Source: Vicinamibacteria bacterium
GTDB taxonomy: Bacteria > Acidobacteriota > Vicinamibacteria > Fen-336
Reading direction: 5' to 3'
DNA length: 64,000 bases
Assembly: GCA_025994075.1 (NCBI GenBank)
Contig: JAMQGV010000005.1
Span: 108,328-172,327 of the forward strand
Under the pieces are notes generated by a model. The model saw nothing but the letters and a program-made list of their open reading frames with translations, searched no databases and had not been told where the DNA came from. The first letter of the stretch is position 1; each line of letters begins with the position of its first letter. Positions 8,764 through 17,049 of the stretch are shown here, piece by piece. Made by a program: the position numbers and the translations under genes.

Positions 8764-9680
8764 AGTCCCGGCGCGCGCGAGGCACGGCGCCGGGCGCGGC
8801 CGAGCGCCGGCTGGTGCGGGCCGCGCTCGCCCACGGCCGCCAGCGGGTCGCGGACCTGCGCGCGGCACGTCGCCGCGGCGGGGGCGACGTGCCGCGCGGC
8901 AGCCAGGGGCTGGTGATCGCCGAGGGCGACTCCTGGTTCGACTACCCGTTCTTCGACGTGCTCGGCGCGCTCGAGGAGCGCCACGGCTTCCGCGTCGAGT
9001 CGGTCGCCCACCGCGGCGACTCCGCGGAGTCGATGGCGTGGGACCCCTCGCAGCTCGCGCGCTCGGCGCGGCTGTTCGAGCGCCTCGCCCGCGAGGGCGC
9101 GACGCCGCGCGCGATCCTGCTCTCCGCCGGCGGCAACGACGTGGCCGGCGAGGAGCTGCGGGTGCTGCTCAACCACGCGGCCTCAGGCCTGCCCGCGCTC
9201 AACGACAAGGTCGTCGACGGCGTGCTCGGCGAGCGCGTGCGCTTCGCCCTCGCCAGCGTGATCGCGTCGCTGACCGAGCTCTCGAAGGAGCACTTCCGCC
9301 GCGCCGTGCCCGTGCTCGTCCACGGCTACGACCACCCCGTGCCCGACGGCCGCGGGTACGCGGGCGGCTTCTGGTTCCTGCCCGGCCCCTGGCTGCAGCC
9401 CGCCTTCCACCGCAAGGGCCACACCGACCTCGCCCGCAACGCCCTGGTGATGCGCGAGCTGATGGACCGCTTCAACGCGCTGCTCGCCACGCTGCCCGCG
9501 CACCCCGGCCTCCACCACGTCACCCACCTCGACCTGCGCGGCACGCTCCTCGGCGAGGTCCGCGGCGCCCGCTACCGCCAGCACTGGGGCGACGAACTCC
9601 ACCCGACCCGCGCCGGCTTCGCCGCGATCGCCCGGCGCTTCGCCGACGCCCTGTCCCACCTCCCGCACCCCCGCGCCTGA
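8760..9680 (+). CDS. SGNH/GDSL-type hydrolase
   Basis: 306 residues from GTG 8760, chosen because it overlaps the previous stop by 4 bases. SGNH blocks are visible in order: block I GDSWFDYP (nucleophile Ser), a Gly-containing middle block, block III SAGGNDVAG (oxyanion Asn), and block V ELHPTRAGF with the catalytic His two residues before the Thr. The N-terminal 45 residues are rich in Arg and Ala and lack a clear signal peptide. The enzyme probably cleaves an ester (lipid, acyl-sugar or similar); the substrate is unknown. Coupling to the upstream membrane protein suggests a joint job at the envelope (inference). Confidence 0.82.
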   Translation: MKSRRARGTAPGAAERRLVRAALAHGRQRVADLRAARRRGGGDVPRGSQGLVIAEGDSWFDYPFFDVLGALEERHGFRVESVAHRGDSAESMAWDPSQLARSARLFERLAREGATPRAILLSAGGNDVAGEELRVLLNHAASGLPALNDKVVDGVLGERVRFALASVIASLTELSKEHFRRAVPVLVHGYDHPVPDGRGYAGGFWFLPGPWLQPAFHRKGHTDLARNALVMRELMDRFNALLATLPAHPGLHHVTHLDLRGTLLGEVRGARYRQHWGDELHPTRAGFAAIARRFADALSHLPHPRA

Positions 9681-9698
9681 CCGTCGGCGGTCCCCGTG

Positions 9699-9728
9699 TT
9701 GACGGGTCGCCGTAGAGTGCAGTATGTA
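9699..9728 (+). promoter_or_regulatory. Leaderless promoter of vapB
   Basis: TTGACG at 9699-9704, an 18-base spacer, and TATGTA at 9723-9728, which ends 7 bases before the ATG at 9736. Transcription would start at or next to the A of that ATG, so the ATG at 9724, which lies inside the -10, is not a likely start. Confidence 0.5.
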
Positions 9729-9735
9729 TACCCAT

Positions 9736-9981
9736 ATGAAGACGACCGTGGAGATTGCGGACGGGCTGTTCGCGGAGGCCCGGAAGGTCGCCGAGCGGGA
9801 GCACACGACGCTGCGGTCGCTGGTCGAGGAGGGGCTGCGCAAGGTGGTCGCGGAGCGCAAGCGGCCGGCCCGGTTCCGGCTCCGGCGCGCCAGCTTCAAG
9901 GGCCAGGGACTCCAGCCGCCGCTCGTCGAGTCCTCCTGGGACCGAATCCGGGACATGTCCTACGAGGGCCGCGGGGCGTGA
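9736..9981 (+). CDS. vapB: Type II antitoxin, VapB-like
   Basis: 81 residues from ATG 9736. The N-terminal MKTTVEIADGLFAEARKVAE and TTLRSLVEEGLRKVV pattern is the ribbon-helix-helix DNA-binding fold used by VapB/DUF2191 antitoxins. The C-terminal tail from about residue 45 is basic then Pro/Ser-rich and should wrap the toxin. Its stop overlaps the GTG of vapC (GTGA), the standard arrangement for toxin-antitoxin pairs. The dimer with VapC normally represses its own promoter; the short promoter just upstream leaves the operator in or around the -10. Confidence 0.82.
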   Translation: MKTTVEIADGLFAEARKVAEREHTTLRSLVEEGLRKVVAERKRPARFRLRRASFKGQGLQPPLVESSWDRIRDMSYEGRGA

Positions 9982-10412
9982 TCGCGGTCGACACCAACAT
10001 CCTGGTGTACGCGCACCGCGCGGATTCGACATGGCATGCGCGAGCGAACGAGCGGCTCACGAAGCTGGCCGAGGGGCGGGCTCCGTGGGCGCTGGCCTGG
10101 CCGTGCGTCCACGAGTTCCTGGCCATCGTGACGCATCCCCGCATCTACGCGCCGCCGACGCCGCTGGCCATCGCGATCGACCAGGTCGAGGCCTGGATGG
10201 AGTCTCCGAGCCTGGTCCTCCTGGGCGAGGGGCCGGGTTACTGGACGACGCTTCGGGACCTGCTTGCGGCGGGGCGGATCGACGGCCCGCGGGTGCACGA
10301 CGCCCGCGTGGCCGCCTTGTGCGCGCAGCACGGTGTCAGCGAGTTGTGGTCGGCGGACCGCGACTTCAGCCGCTTCGGCGGCCTCGTCGTGCGCAACCCC
10401 CTGATCGGGTGA
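9978..10412 (+). CDS. vapC: VapC-type PIN-domain ribonuclease toxin
   Basis: 144 residues from GTG 9978 (overlaps the vapB stop by 4 bases). All four acidic PIN residues are present: IAVDTNILVYAHR (first Asp), CVHEFLAIVTH (Glu), VHDARVAALC (third Asp) and WSADRDFSRF (fourth Asp). The length is normal and nothing is truncated, so this looks like a functional Mg-dependent RNase that cuts tRNA or rRNA when freed from VapB. TDSTW-like differences from well-studied VapC proteins are minor. Confidence 0.87.
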   Translation: MIAVDTNILVYAHRADSTWHARANERLTKLAEGRAPWALAWPCVHEFLAIVTHPRIYAPPTPLAIAIDQVEAWMESPSLVLLGEGPGYWTTLRDLLAAGRIDGPRVHDARVAALCAQHGVSELWSADRDFSRFGGLVVRNPLIG

Positions 10413-10492
10413 GCGCGCAGCCGCGCGCTTGACCCGGCCGCGCAGGCGGGCGTAGCGTCGGCTATCCCCGTCCTTCGCAAGGAGCCAAGAAA

Positions 10493-10894
10493 ATGAACTG
10501 GACCCGCGTGGCCCTGGGCGGCGCCGTCGCCGGCGTCGTGACCTGGATCTCGGACTTCGCCCTGCACGGCCAGGTGATGGCCGCGACCTACCGGCGCCTG
10601 CCCCAGGTCTACTCGCAGGAGCAGGCGAACCCGATGCACTTCCTGCTGGTCGCGGTGACGATCTGCCTCATGTCGGTGCTGCTGTTCGCCCGCACCCGCT
10701 CGCACTGGGGCGCCGGCCCGAAAGGCGGCCTCACGTTCGGCTTCTTCCTCGGCCTCGTCGTCTTCTTCCAGCGCTTCTACGACCCGCTGGTGATCGACGG
10801 CTACCCCTACTACCTCGCCTGGTGCCAGGGCGGCATCGCGATGATCGACTGCCTGCTCGCCGGCGCGGTCCTCGGCACCATCGTCAAGGAGTAG
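10493..10894 (+). CDS. Small integral membrane protein, unknown function
   Basis: 133 residues with about four hydrophobic helices: ALGGAVAGVVTWISDFAL, FLLVAVTICLMSVLLFA, GLTFGFFLGLVVFF and the C-terminal GGIAMIDCLLAGAVLGTI. A strong AAGGAG site lies before the ATG. The pattern resembles small DUF1761-like or similar four-helix membrane proteins, but I cannot name the family. It sits alone between two toxin-antitoxin loci. Confidence 0.6.
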   Translation: MNWTRVALGGAVAGVVTWISDFALHGQVMAATYRRLPQVYSQEQANPMHFLLVAVTICLMSVLLFARTRSHWGAGPKGGLTFGFFLGLVVFFQRFYDPLVIDGYPYYLAWCQGGIAMIDCLLAGAVLGTIVKE

Positions 10895-10953
10895 CCCGAT
10901 AGTCGGCGCCGCAGGCCGCGTTCCGCGACGGGATCGCCCGTGATTACAATGCA

Positions 10954-11139
10954 ATGGAGGAAGAGGCTCGGAACATCCTGCGCCTGGCCCTGGCGGAAGG
11001 CGAGCCCGCGCCGGCAAGCCTCGCGGAAGCGATCGCCCGACGTTTCCGCGGCCTCGACGCATCCGGCCTGCAGATCCCTCCCCGGGAACCGATGCGTGAG
11101 CCGCCCCGCCCCGTCGCCGCGCGACGGAGGGCGCGTTGA
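10954..11139 (+). pseudogene. FitA-like antitoxin remnant (N-terminus lost)
   Basis: The 61 residues begin at [13 protein letters not shown], which in FitA-type antitoxins follows the ribbon-helix-helix strand and first helix (usual order: strand, RLKxRAxxHGRS, then MEEExRxIL). About 25 N-terminal residues, including the DNA-binding strand, are missing, and the bases upstream do not encode them. TACAAT ends 3 bases before the ATG, so no proper start signal exists. The C-terminal toxin-binding part ([17 protein letters not shown]) is preserved. The stop overlaps the TTG of the following PIN remnant, the original operon junction. Confidence 0.6.
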
Positions 11140-11356
11140 TCATCCTCGACACCGACGTCGTCTCGGAACTGATGAAGCGGGTGCCGGCCGCGGCGGTCGG
11201 CGCCTGGGTGTCGCGCCAGGCGTCGGCGGCCCTGTACACGACGAGCATCACCGAGGCCGAGATCCTCCACGGTGTGGCGCTGCTGCCGGCCAGCCAGCGC
11301 CGCACCCGCCTGCAGGCCGCGGCCGAAGCCATGTTCGCGGAGGACTTCCGGGGGCG
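11136..11356 (+). pseudogene. FitB-like PIN toxin remnant (C-terminus lost)
   Basis: A TTG start overlaps the antitoxin stop. The first 73 or so residues are a clear FitB-type PIN domain: [12 protein letters not shown] (first Asp), [15 protein letters not shown] (Glu) and [17 protein letters not shown]. At that point homology ends, exactly where the stop codon of the opposite-strand kinase gene lies (11357). The frame then reads antisense through the kinase. The two C-terminal acidic residues of the active site are gone, so the toxin should be inactive. A rearrangement breakpoint at about 11350-11357 is the simplest explanation. Confidence 0.65.
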
Positions 11357-13525
<2,169 letters not shown>

Positions 13526-13537
13526 GATGGACGGCGG

Positions 13538-13566
13538 ATGGTATGCGCCCAGCGCGGCAGGCGCAA
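13538..13566 (-). promoter_or_regulatory. Promoter of the TPR kinase gene
   Basis: On the minus strand TTGCGC (13566-13561), a 17-base spacer and TACCAT (13543-13538). Transcription would begin about 5 bases before the ATG at 13525, leaving no room for a ribosome-binding site. Confidence 0.4.
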
Positions 13567-13586
13567 TGCAGCCGCCGGCGGACGGT

Positions 13587-13907
13587 TCAGTAGCCGAGGG
13601 CGAAGAGCAGCGCTTCGCGAACCTCCTCCATGCGGCGAGGAGTGAGCGTCGTGACCAGGCTGCCGATCCGTTCGCGCGGGACGGTCTGGACGTGGTCGAG
13701 GTTGACGGCGCAGGTCTCCGGCAGGCCGTCGTCCGGGCCCAGCAGCACCTCCGAGTCGATCCCGCGGACTGTTCGGGTGATGGGGGCGACCGTGGCCTCG
13801 CCCAGGTAGTCGAGCACCGAATCGCGAGTCAGGACCAGGATCGGCCGCTGCTTGTCCGGCCGCGGGAAGCGGTACCAGCGCACCTCGGCCCGCCTCACTC
13901 GGGCCAT
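13587..13907 (-). CDS. mazF: MazF/PemK-type endoribonuclease toxin
   Basis: 106 residues with the PemK/MazF fold signatures: the N-terminal RRAEVRWYRFPRPDKQRPILVLTRDS (loop before the conserved Arg-Pro), VAPITRTVRGIDSEVLLGPDDGLPETCAVNLDHVQTV (conserved Thr/Ser and Asn-Leu-Asp), and a C-terminal LTPRRMEEVREALLFALG helix. The length matches the family. The gene overlaps the upstream antitoxin gene by 13 bases. It should cleave mRNA at short sequences when free. Nothing looks truncated. Confidence 0.87.
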   Translation of the reverse strand: MARVRRAEVRWYRFPRPDKQRPILVLTRDSVLDYLGEATVAPITRTVRGIDSEVLLGPDDGLPETCAVNLDHVQTVPRERIGSLVTTLTPRRMEEVREALLFALGY

Positions 13908-14125
13908 GCCTGCTCCTTAGTCCATCCGTCGAACTCGCCGGGCTTCACCGGGTGCTTCGCGTAGCCCCGACGGTGGCGCTCTTCCTTCTCCAACATCGCC
14001 AGCCTGGCCAGCGCCTGCTCGAGGGCGTCCCGCGTGAACGCCGAACGCGTGGTTCCGAGGCGGCGAACGGCCTTGTCCACGCGCTGAACCAGGCGCTCGT
14101 CGATCGTCATCTGCACGGTTCTCAT
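13895..14125 (-). CDS. Antitoxin partner of the MazF-type toxin (ribbon-helix-helix)
   Basis: 76 residues from ATG 14125, chosen because the conserved RHH strand (MRTVQMTIDERLVQRVDKAVRR) starts there and a TATACT -10 ends 6 bases before it; the frame extends 19 codons further but crosses the promoter. GTTRSAFTRDALEQAL gives the RHH helices. The C-terminus (GYAKHPVKPGEFDGWTKEQAWPE) is a typical disordered toxin-binding tail. Its overlap with mazF signals coupled translation. The dimer or complex probably represses at the ATAGCTAT palindrome that overlaps the -10. Confidence 0.8.
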   Translation of the reverse strand: MRTVQMTIDERLVQRVDKAVRRLGTTRSAFTRDALEQALARLAMLEKEERHRRGYAKHPVKPGEFDGWTKEQAWPE

Positions 14126-14131
14126 GAAGCC

Positions 14132-14142
14132 AGTATAGCTAT
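14132..14142 (-). promoter_or_regulatory. -10 and overlapping palindrome of the mazEF-type operon
   Basis: Minus-strand TATACT (14137-14132) ends 6 bases before the ATG at 14125. A perfect 8-base palindrome ATAGCTAT (14135-14142) overlaps it and sits in a longer imperfect repeat (AGT.ATAGCTAT.GACT), as expected for an autoregulatory antitoxin operator. Confidence 0.5.
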
Positions 14143-14473
14143 GACTATGTTGTCCCGTGTCCACAGTGCGTCCCTCCCGCACGGAGGATGGAACGGACGC
14201 ACGCCGCCGCAGGTCCAGTTCCGCTTGGGTGCACCGCCCGCACCGTGGGCCGCCGTCCCTCCTGCGCGCAGGCTCTCGACCAAGGCTCCTAAGGGACGTC
14301 GTCGCCCCAGCCGTCCGCAGGAGTCGGCCCCCGCCTGATCGGCCCTGTCGCTTTGCGCGCTGGTCACGTCGTCAGGCGGCCGTGCTTCTTCCTGTAGATC
14401 TCGACGGCATCGGCACTCAGGCGTCGCGCGTCAACGAAGCGCAGCACGACCTCGCCGCCGACGCCAGCCTGTC

Positions 14474-14479
14474 TATACT
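14474..14479 (+). promoter_or_regulatory. Leaderless -10 of mntA
   Basis: TATACT ends 6 bases before the ATG at 14486, so transcription should start at the start codon. No convincing -35 is seen. The hexamer and spacing are identical to those of the oppositely oriented antitoxin gene at 14125. Confidence 0.45.
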
Positions 14480-14485
14480 TCCCCT

Positions 14486-14776
14486 ATGGGTGCGTTGGAA
14501 CGGCTTCGCGCGCGCAAGGACGAGGTGATCCAGGCGGCGGCCCGTCACGGGGCCCGCGAGGTTCGCGTGTTCGGTTCGGTCGCTCGCGGAGAAGCGGGGC
14601 CTGCGAGCGACGTCGACATCCTTGTGCGCCTCGACGCGGGCCGGAGCTTGCTGGACCACGCGCGGCTTCAGGCGGAACTCGAGGCGTTGCTGGGCTGCAA
14701 GGTTGACGTGGCCTCCGAGCGCGGCCTTCGTCCGCGAGTCCGAGAGCGGGTTCTGGCCGAGGCCATCGCGCTGTGA
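14486..14776 (+). CDS. mntA: MntA-type minimal nucleotidyltransferase antitoxin
   Basis: 96 residues, the usual size. The polymerase-beta-like nucleotidyltransferase motif is intact: [22 protein letters not shown] (GSxxxG then DxD), followed by [24 protein letters not shown] with the third acidic residue. In studied MNT-HEPN pairs MntA AMPylates a Tyr next to the HepT active site and so silences it. Its TGA overlaps the GTG of the HepT frame (GTGA). The antitoxin looks intact although its partner carries a nonsense codon. Confidence 0.87.
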   Translation: MGALERLRARKDEVIQAAARHGAREVRVFGSVARGEAGPASDVDILVRLDAGRSLLDHARLQAELEALLGCKVDVASERGLRPRVRERVLAEAIAL

Positions 14777-15117
14777 GGCGAGACGTCGAGCGACTGGAGG
14801 ACATCCTCTAGGCGCTCGACCGGATTCGCCAGCACACGAACGAGGGCCGCGAGGCGTTCGACCAGCAGGAACTCGTGCAAGTCTGGGTCATCCACCACCT
14901 CGAGATCGTGGGTGAGGCCTGCCGGGCGCTTTCTCCCGGCCTGCGCGAGCGGCACCCCGAAGTTCAGTGGAGCGCCATCACCGGCATGAGGAACATCCTG
15001 GTCCACGACTACTTTGGCCTGGACCTCGACGAGGTCTGGTCGGCGGTGGCACAGGACCTCCCGGTGCTGCGTGGTCAGATTGAGGCGATCATGGCCGAGG
15101 AGCGATCCCGCTCGTAG
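14773..15117 (+). pseudogene. hepT: HepT-type HEPN toxin with in-frame TAG at codon 13
   Basis: The frame from GTG 14773 reads [12 protein letters not shown], then TAG (14809-14811), then ALDRIRQHT and the rest of a normal HepT of about 114 codons. In relatives that position is typically Glu, so a single GAG to TAG change explains it. The downstream part is perfectly conserved, including the HEPN active site RNILVHDY (Arg, His and the Tyr AMPylated by MntA). Translation could restart at GTG 14875, which has a weak AGGA site, but that product (80 residues) lacks the first helix. It may therefore be a recently disabled toxin, a readthrough case, or a sequencing error. Confidence 0.75.
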
Positions 15118-15137
15118 GGGTCCGCCCCCCCACACCC

Positions 15138-15734
15138 CTACCGCGGCTCGATCACCGTGCCGCTCGCGCGGGTGGCGACGGCTTCCGCGTAGGCGCGCGC
15201 CACGGTGGCCGCGGGCAGGCCGGAGAGCCCGGTCATCGCGTACGCCCGCAGCGTCTCGTCGACCCAGGGCGGGCTCACCACGTTCACCCGCAGCCCGCGC
15301 GGCAGGTCGAGCGCCGCGGCCTTCGCGAAGCCCTCGAGCCCGAGGTTGACGAGGCTGATCGGCGCGACGCCCGGCATCGGCTGCCGCCCCAGCACGCCGC
15401 TGGTGAGCGTGAACGAGCCGCCGTCCGCGACGTGGTCGATCCCGTAGCGGACCAGGTTGACCTGGCCCATCAGCTTGTTCGCGATCGAGTACGCGAAGTC
15501 CTCGTCGCCCTGCTCGGCCAGCGGCTTGATGCCCGCGGTCGCGCCCGCGGCGCTGACGACGGCGTCGACCCGCCCGACCTTCGCGTACATCGCCCGGATC
15601 GACGCCGGGTCCCCGAGGTCGACGCTCACCGGCGCGCTGCTGCGCGTCACCGCCACGACCTCGTTGCCGTCCGCGAGCGCCTTGACCACTTCGCTGCCGA
15701 TGGTGCCGGTGGCACCGATGACCAGGATGCGCAT
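15138..15734 (-). CDS. Short-chain dehydrogenase (atypical SDR)
   Basis: 198 residues. The N-terminal MRILVIGATGTIGSEVVKAL is the NAD(P)-binding Rossmann motif; AVVSAAGATAG, FTLTSGVLGR and NVVSPPWVDETL follow the SDR fold. The usual catalytic YxxxK is replaced around ISLVNLGLEGFAKAAAL (Asn in place of Tyr, Lys kept). This is typical of a short SDR subfamily often found near DoxX or quinone-related genes. A GAGGAG site precedes the ATG. It follows doxX by 55 bases on the same strand, so it is probably in one operon controlled by the MarR regulator. Substrate unknown. Confidence 0.85.
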   Translation of the reverse strand: MRILVIGATGTIGSEVVKALADGNEVVAVTRSSAPVSVDLGDPASIRAMYAKVGRVDAVVSAAGATAGIKPLAEQGDEDFAYSIANKLMGQVNLVRYGIDHVADGGSFTLTSGVLGRQPMPGVAPISLVNLGLEGFAKAAALDLPRGLRVNVVSPPWVDETLRAYAMTGLSGLPAATVARAYAEAVATRASGTVIEPR

Positions 15735-15789
15735 GTCTCTTCTCCTCTGTTCTCTTCGAAGATCCGTGAAAGGGGGTGATTTCGGCGGC

Positions 15790-16308
15790 TCAGCGCCGGA
15801 CCAGCAGCCGGTCGACCGAGGCCGCGCCGCTGCCGCGCAGCATCACGACCAGCGCGAGGCCGATGGCGAGCAGGTGGTACTCGAAACCCTCGCCGGCCTG
15901 GGTGCCGCCCCAGTTCATGAAGAAGCCGTGCGCGAAGTGGACGGTGGCCACGGCGCCGACCATGATCGCGGCCATCCCGGCCGCCATCGCCCGCCCGGCC
16001 ACGCCCGCCACCAGCGCGGCGGCGCCCACGGACTCGAGCAGGATGATCAGCACCGCGAGAGCGGCCGGCAGGCCCATGGGGCCCGTCAGGAAGCCCATCG
16101 TGCCCTCGAAGCCGTGGCCGCCGAACCAGCCGAAGAGCTTCTGGGCCCCGTGCGGCAGCATCACCGCGCCGAGCGTCACCCGCGCCGCGGTGGCCGACCA
16201 GTCGGCGTCGGTGGCGAGCAGGGCGCGCACCCCGCGCGCGGCGAGGCTGCCCAGCGAGAGGGGCAGGGCGTCGGTCGTCGTCGGATGGGTCGTCGTCAGG
16301 GTCGTCAT
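15790..16308 (-). CDS. DoxX family membrane protein
   Basis: 172 residues with four hydrophobic helices. DoxX hallmarks are ATAARVTLGAVMLPHGAQKLFGWFGGHGF in the first helix region, MGLPAALAVLIILLESVGAAALVAGV, and MVGAVATVHFAHGFFMNW. DoxX proteins sit in the inner membrane and are linked with thiol or quinone redox stress; no reaction can be assigned here. An AAGGAG site lies 8 bases before the ATG. A MarR-type operator lies between this gene and marR, so induction by the ligand of that regulator is likely (inference). Confidence 0.88.
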   Translation of the reverse strand: MTTLTTTHPTTTDALPLSLGSLAARGVRALLATDADWSATAARVTLGAVMLPHGAQKLFGWFGGHGFEGTMGFLTGPMGLPAALAVLIILLESVGAAALVAGVAGRAMAAGMAAIMVGAVATVHFAHGFFMNWGGTQAGEGFEYHLLAIGLALVVMLRGSGAASVDRLLVRR

Positions 16309-16335
16309 CGGTTCGTCTCCTTGGTTACACCGTTT

Positions 16336-16349
16336 TGTGTTGAAACACG
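16336..16349 (-). promoter_or_regulatory. Second MarR-type operator, upstream of doxX
   Basis: An inverted repeat with 5-base arms and a 4-base centre, one mismatch. On the minus strand it reads CGTGTTTCAACACA, nearly the same as the repeat at the marR promoter (CGTGTTGACACACG, or CGTGTGTCAACACG on the other strand). It lies 28 bases before the doxX start. Confidence 0.5.
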
Positions 16350-16369
16350 TATTGAGCCAAAAAAGGGGC

Positions 16370-16843
16370 CTACTCCACGTCGGGCCCGAACAGCGCCTCG
16401 CACAGGTTCGCGAGCTCGCGCTGCTGGGGCGTCGTCAGCCGCTTCGCCACCTCGGCGTCCACGGCTCCCAGGGCCGCCGTCGCCCGGTGCAGCACGTCCA
16501 TGCCGGCGGCGGTGATGCGGGCCCGCGAGCGGCGGGCGTCCTCCGGGTCGCGCTCGCGCTCGACCAGGCCGCGGGCCTCCAGCCGATCCAGCAGCCGCGT
16601 GACGTCCGGCGCCCGGTCGATCATGCGGCGGGCGATCTCGCAGCGCGGGTGCCCGTCGGGCCGCGCGCCGCCCAGGATGCGGAGCACGTTGTACTGCGCC
16701 ATGCTCACGTCCAGCCCGGTGAGCGCCCGCTCGAGCCGGTCGTTCAGCCACGCCCCGGCCACCATCAGGCTCACCACCGCCTCGTCGACGGGGCTCTCCA
16801 GCGGCTTGGTCTGCTGCCGTCGCCGCATCAGCTTCTGTCCCAC
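16370..16843 (-). CDS. MarR family transcriptional regulator
   Basis: 157 residues. MarR winged-helix pattern: LDVSMAQYNVLRILGGARPDGHPRCEIARRMIDRAPDVTRLLDRLEARGLVERERDPEDARRSRARITAAG, i.e. recognition helix, wing with the conserved Asp-Arg-Arg, then dimer helices at both ends. The GTG start at 16843 was chosen because a consensus promoter places the transcription start exactly there (leaderless). The regulator probably represses itself and the downstream doxX-SDR genes through two related inverted repeats, and lets go on binding a small phenolic or similar ligand, as in the family. The ligand is unknown. Confidence 0.88.
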   Translation of the reverse strand: MGQKLMRRRQQTKPLESPVDEAVVSLMVAGAWLNDRLERALTGLDVSMAQYNVLRILGGARPDGHPRCEIARRMIDRAPDVTRLLDRLEARGLVERERDPEDARRSRARITAAGMDVLHRATAALGAVDAEVAKRLTTPQQRELANLCEALFGPDVE

Positions 16844-16849
16844 GGAGGA

Positions 16850-16878
16850 AAGATAGGCTCAGATAAACCGTGTGTCAA
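16850..16878 (-). promoter_or_regulatory. marR promoter (leaderless)
   Basis: On the minus strand a perfect TTGACA (16878-16873), a 17-base spacer and TATCTT (16855-16850). The expected first transcribed base is the G of the GTG at 16843, and there is no ribosome site. Confidence 0.65.
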
Positions 16879-16882
16879 CACG
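16869..16882. promoter_or_regulatory. MarR operator overlapping the marR -35
   Basis: A perfect inverted repeat, CGTGT-GTCA-ACACG, that covers the TTGACA of the marR promoter. A near copy lies before doxX, which supports autorepression. Confidence 0.55.
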
Positions 16883-16971
16883 TTTTTGGTGAGGGCTCGA
16901 AAGCGGGAGCGTCGCCGGTGGAAGGCGCCACCCAGCCCTCAAAGCGCGGGCCACTCGGTGGTGTGTCCGAC

Positions 16972-17044
16972 GGCTGTCCCTGGACAGCCCGGCCTCTACG
17001 GGCCGGTTACTCGTCCAGCGCGAACTGCCAGAGATGCTCTCTGG
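16972..17044 (-). terminator. Three consecutive perfect hairpins after the lipoprotein gene
   Basis: Three perfect inverted repeats occur within 73 bases, directly after the lipoprotein stop (17050, minus strand): 17028-17044 (7-base arms, 3-base loop), 16989-17006 (6-base arms, 6-base loop) and 16972-16989 (8-base arms, 2-base loop). No U-run follows, so classical intrinsic termination is uncertain. They also separate this gene from the marR promoter. Confidence 0.4.
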
Positions 17045-17049
17045 TCAGA

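Larger units (their letters stand above)
14126..14485. other. Divergent gap between the mazEF-type and mntA genes
   Basis: 360 bases without a credible gene. It holds the two outward promoters at its ends, an 8-base inverted repeat (14166-14173 with 14195-14202), and a stop-to-stop minus-strand frame of about 38 codons (about 14369-14485) without a start codon that may be gene debris. I see no RNA gene. Confidence 0.5.

Noticed and set aside
9724..9735. ATG at 9724 as the vapB start
   Set aside because: It lies in or after the -10 hexamer TATGTA and would give a non-conserved MYTH extension; ATG 9736 fits the family and the promoter.
14166..14202. 8-base inverted repeat GTGCGTCC...GGACGCAC
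   Set aside because: The arms are short and the loop of 21 bases is long; in GC-rich DNA this is expected by chance. Mentioned only in the gap description.
14369..14485. Minus-strand frame ending [19 protein letters not shown]
   Set aside because: It looks protein-like but has no start codon and is bounded by stops within about 38 codons; I cannot match it to a family, so it is not listed as a gene.
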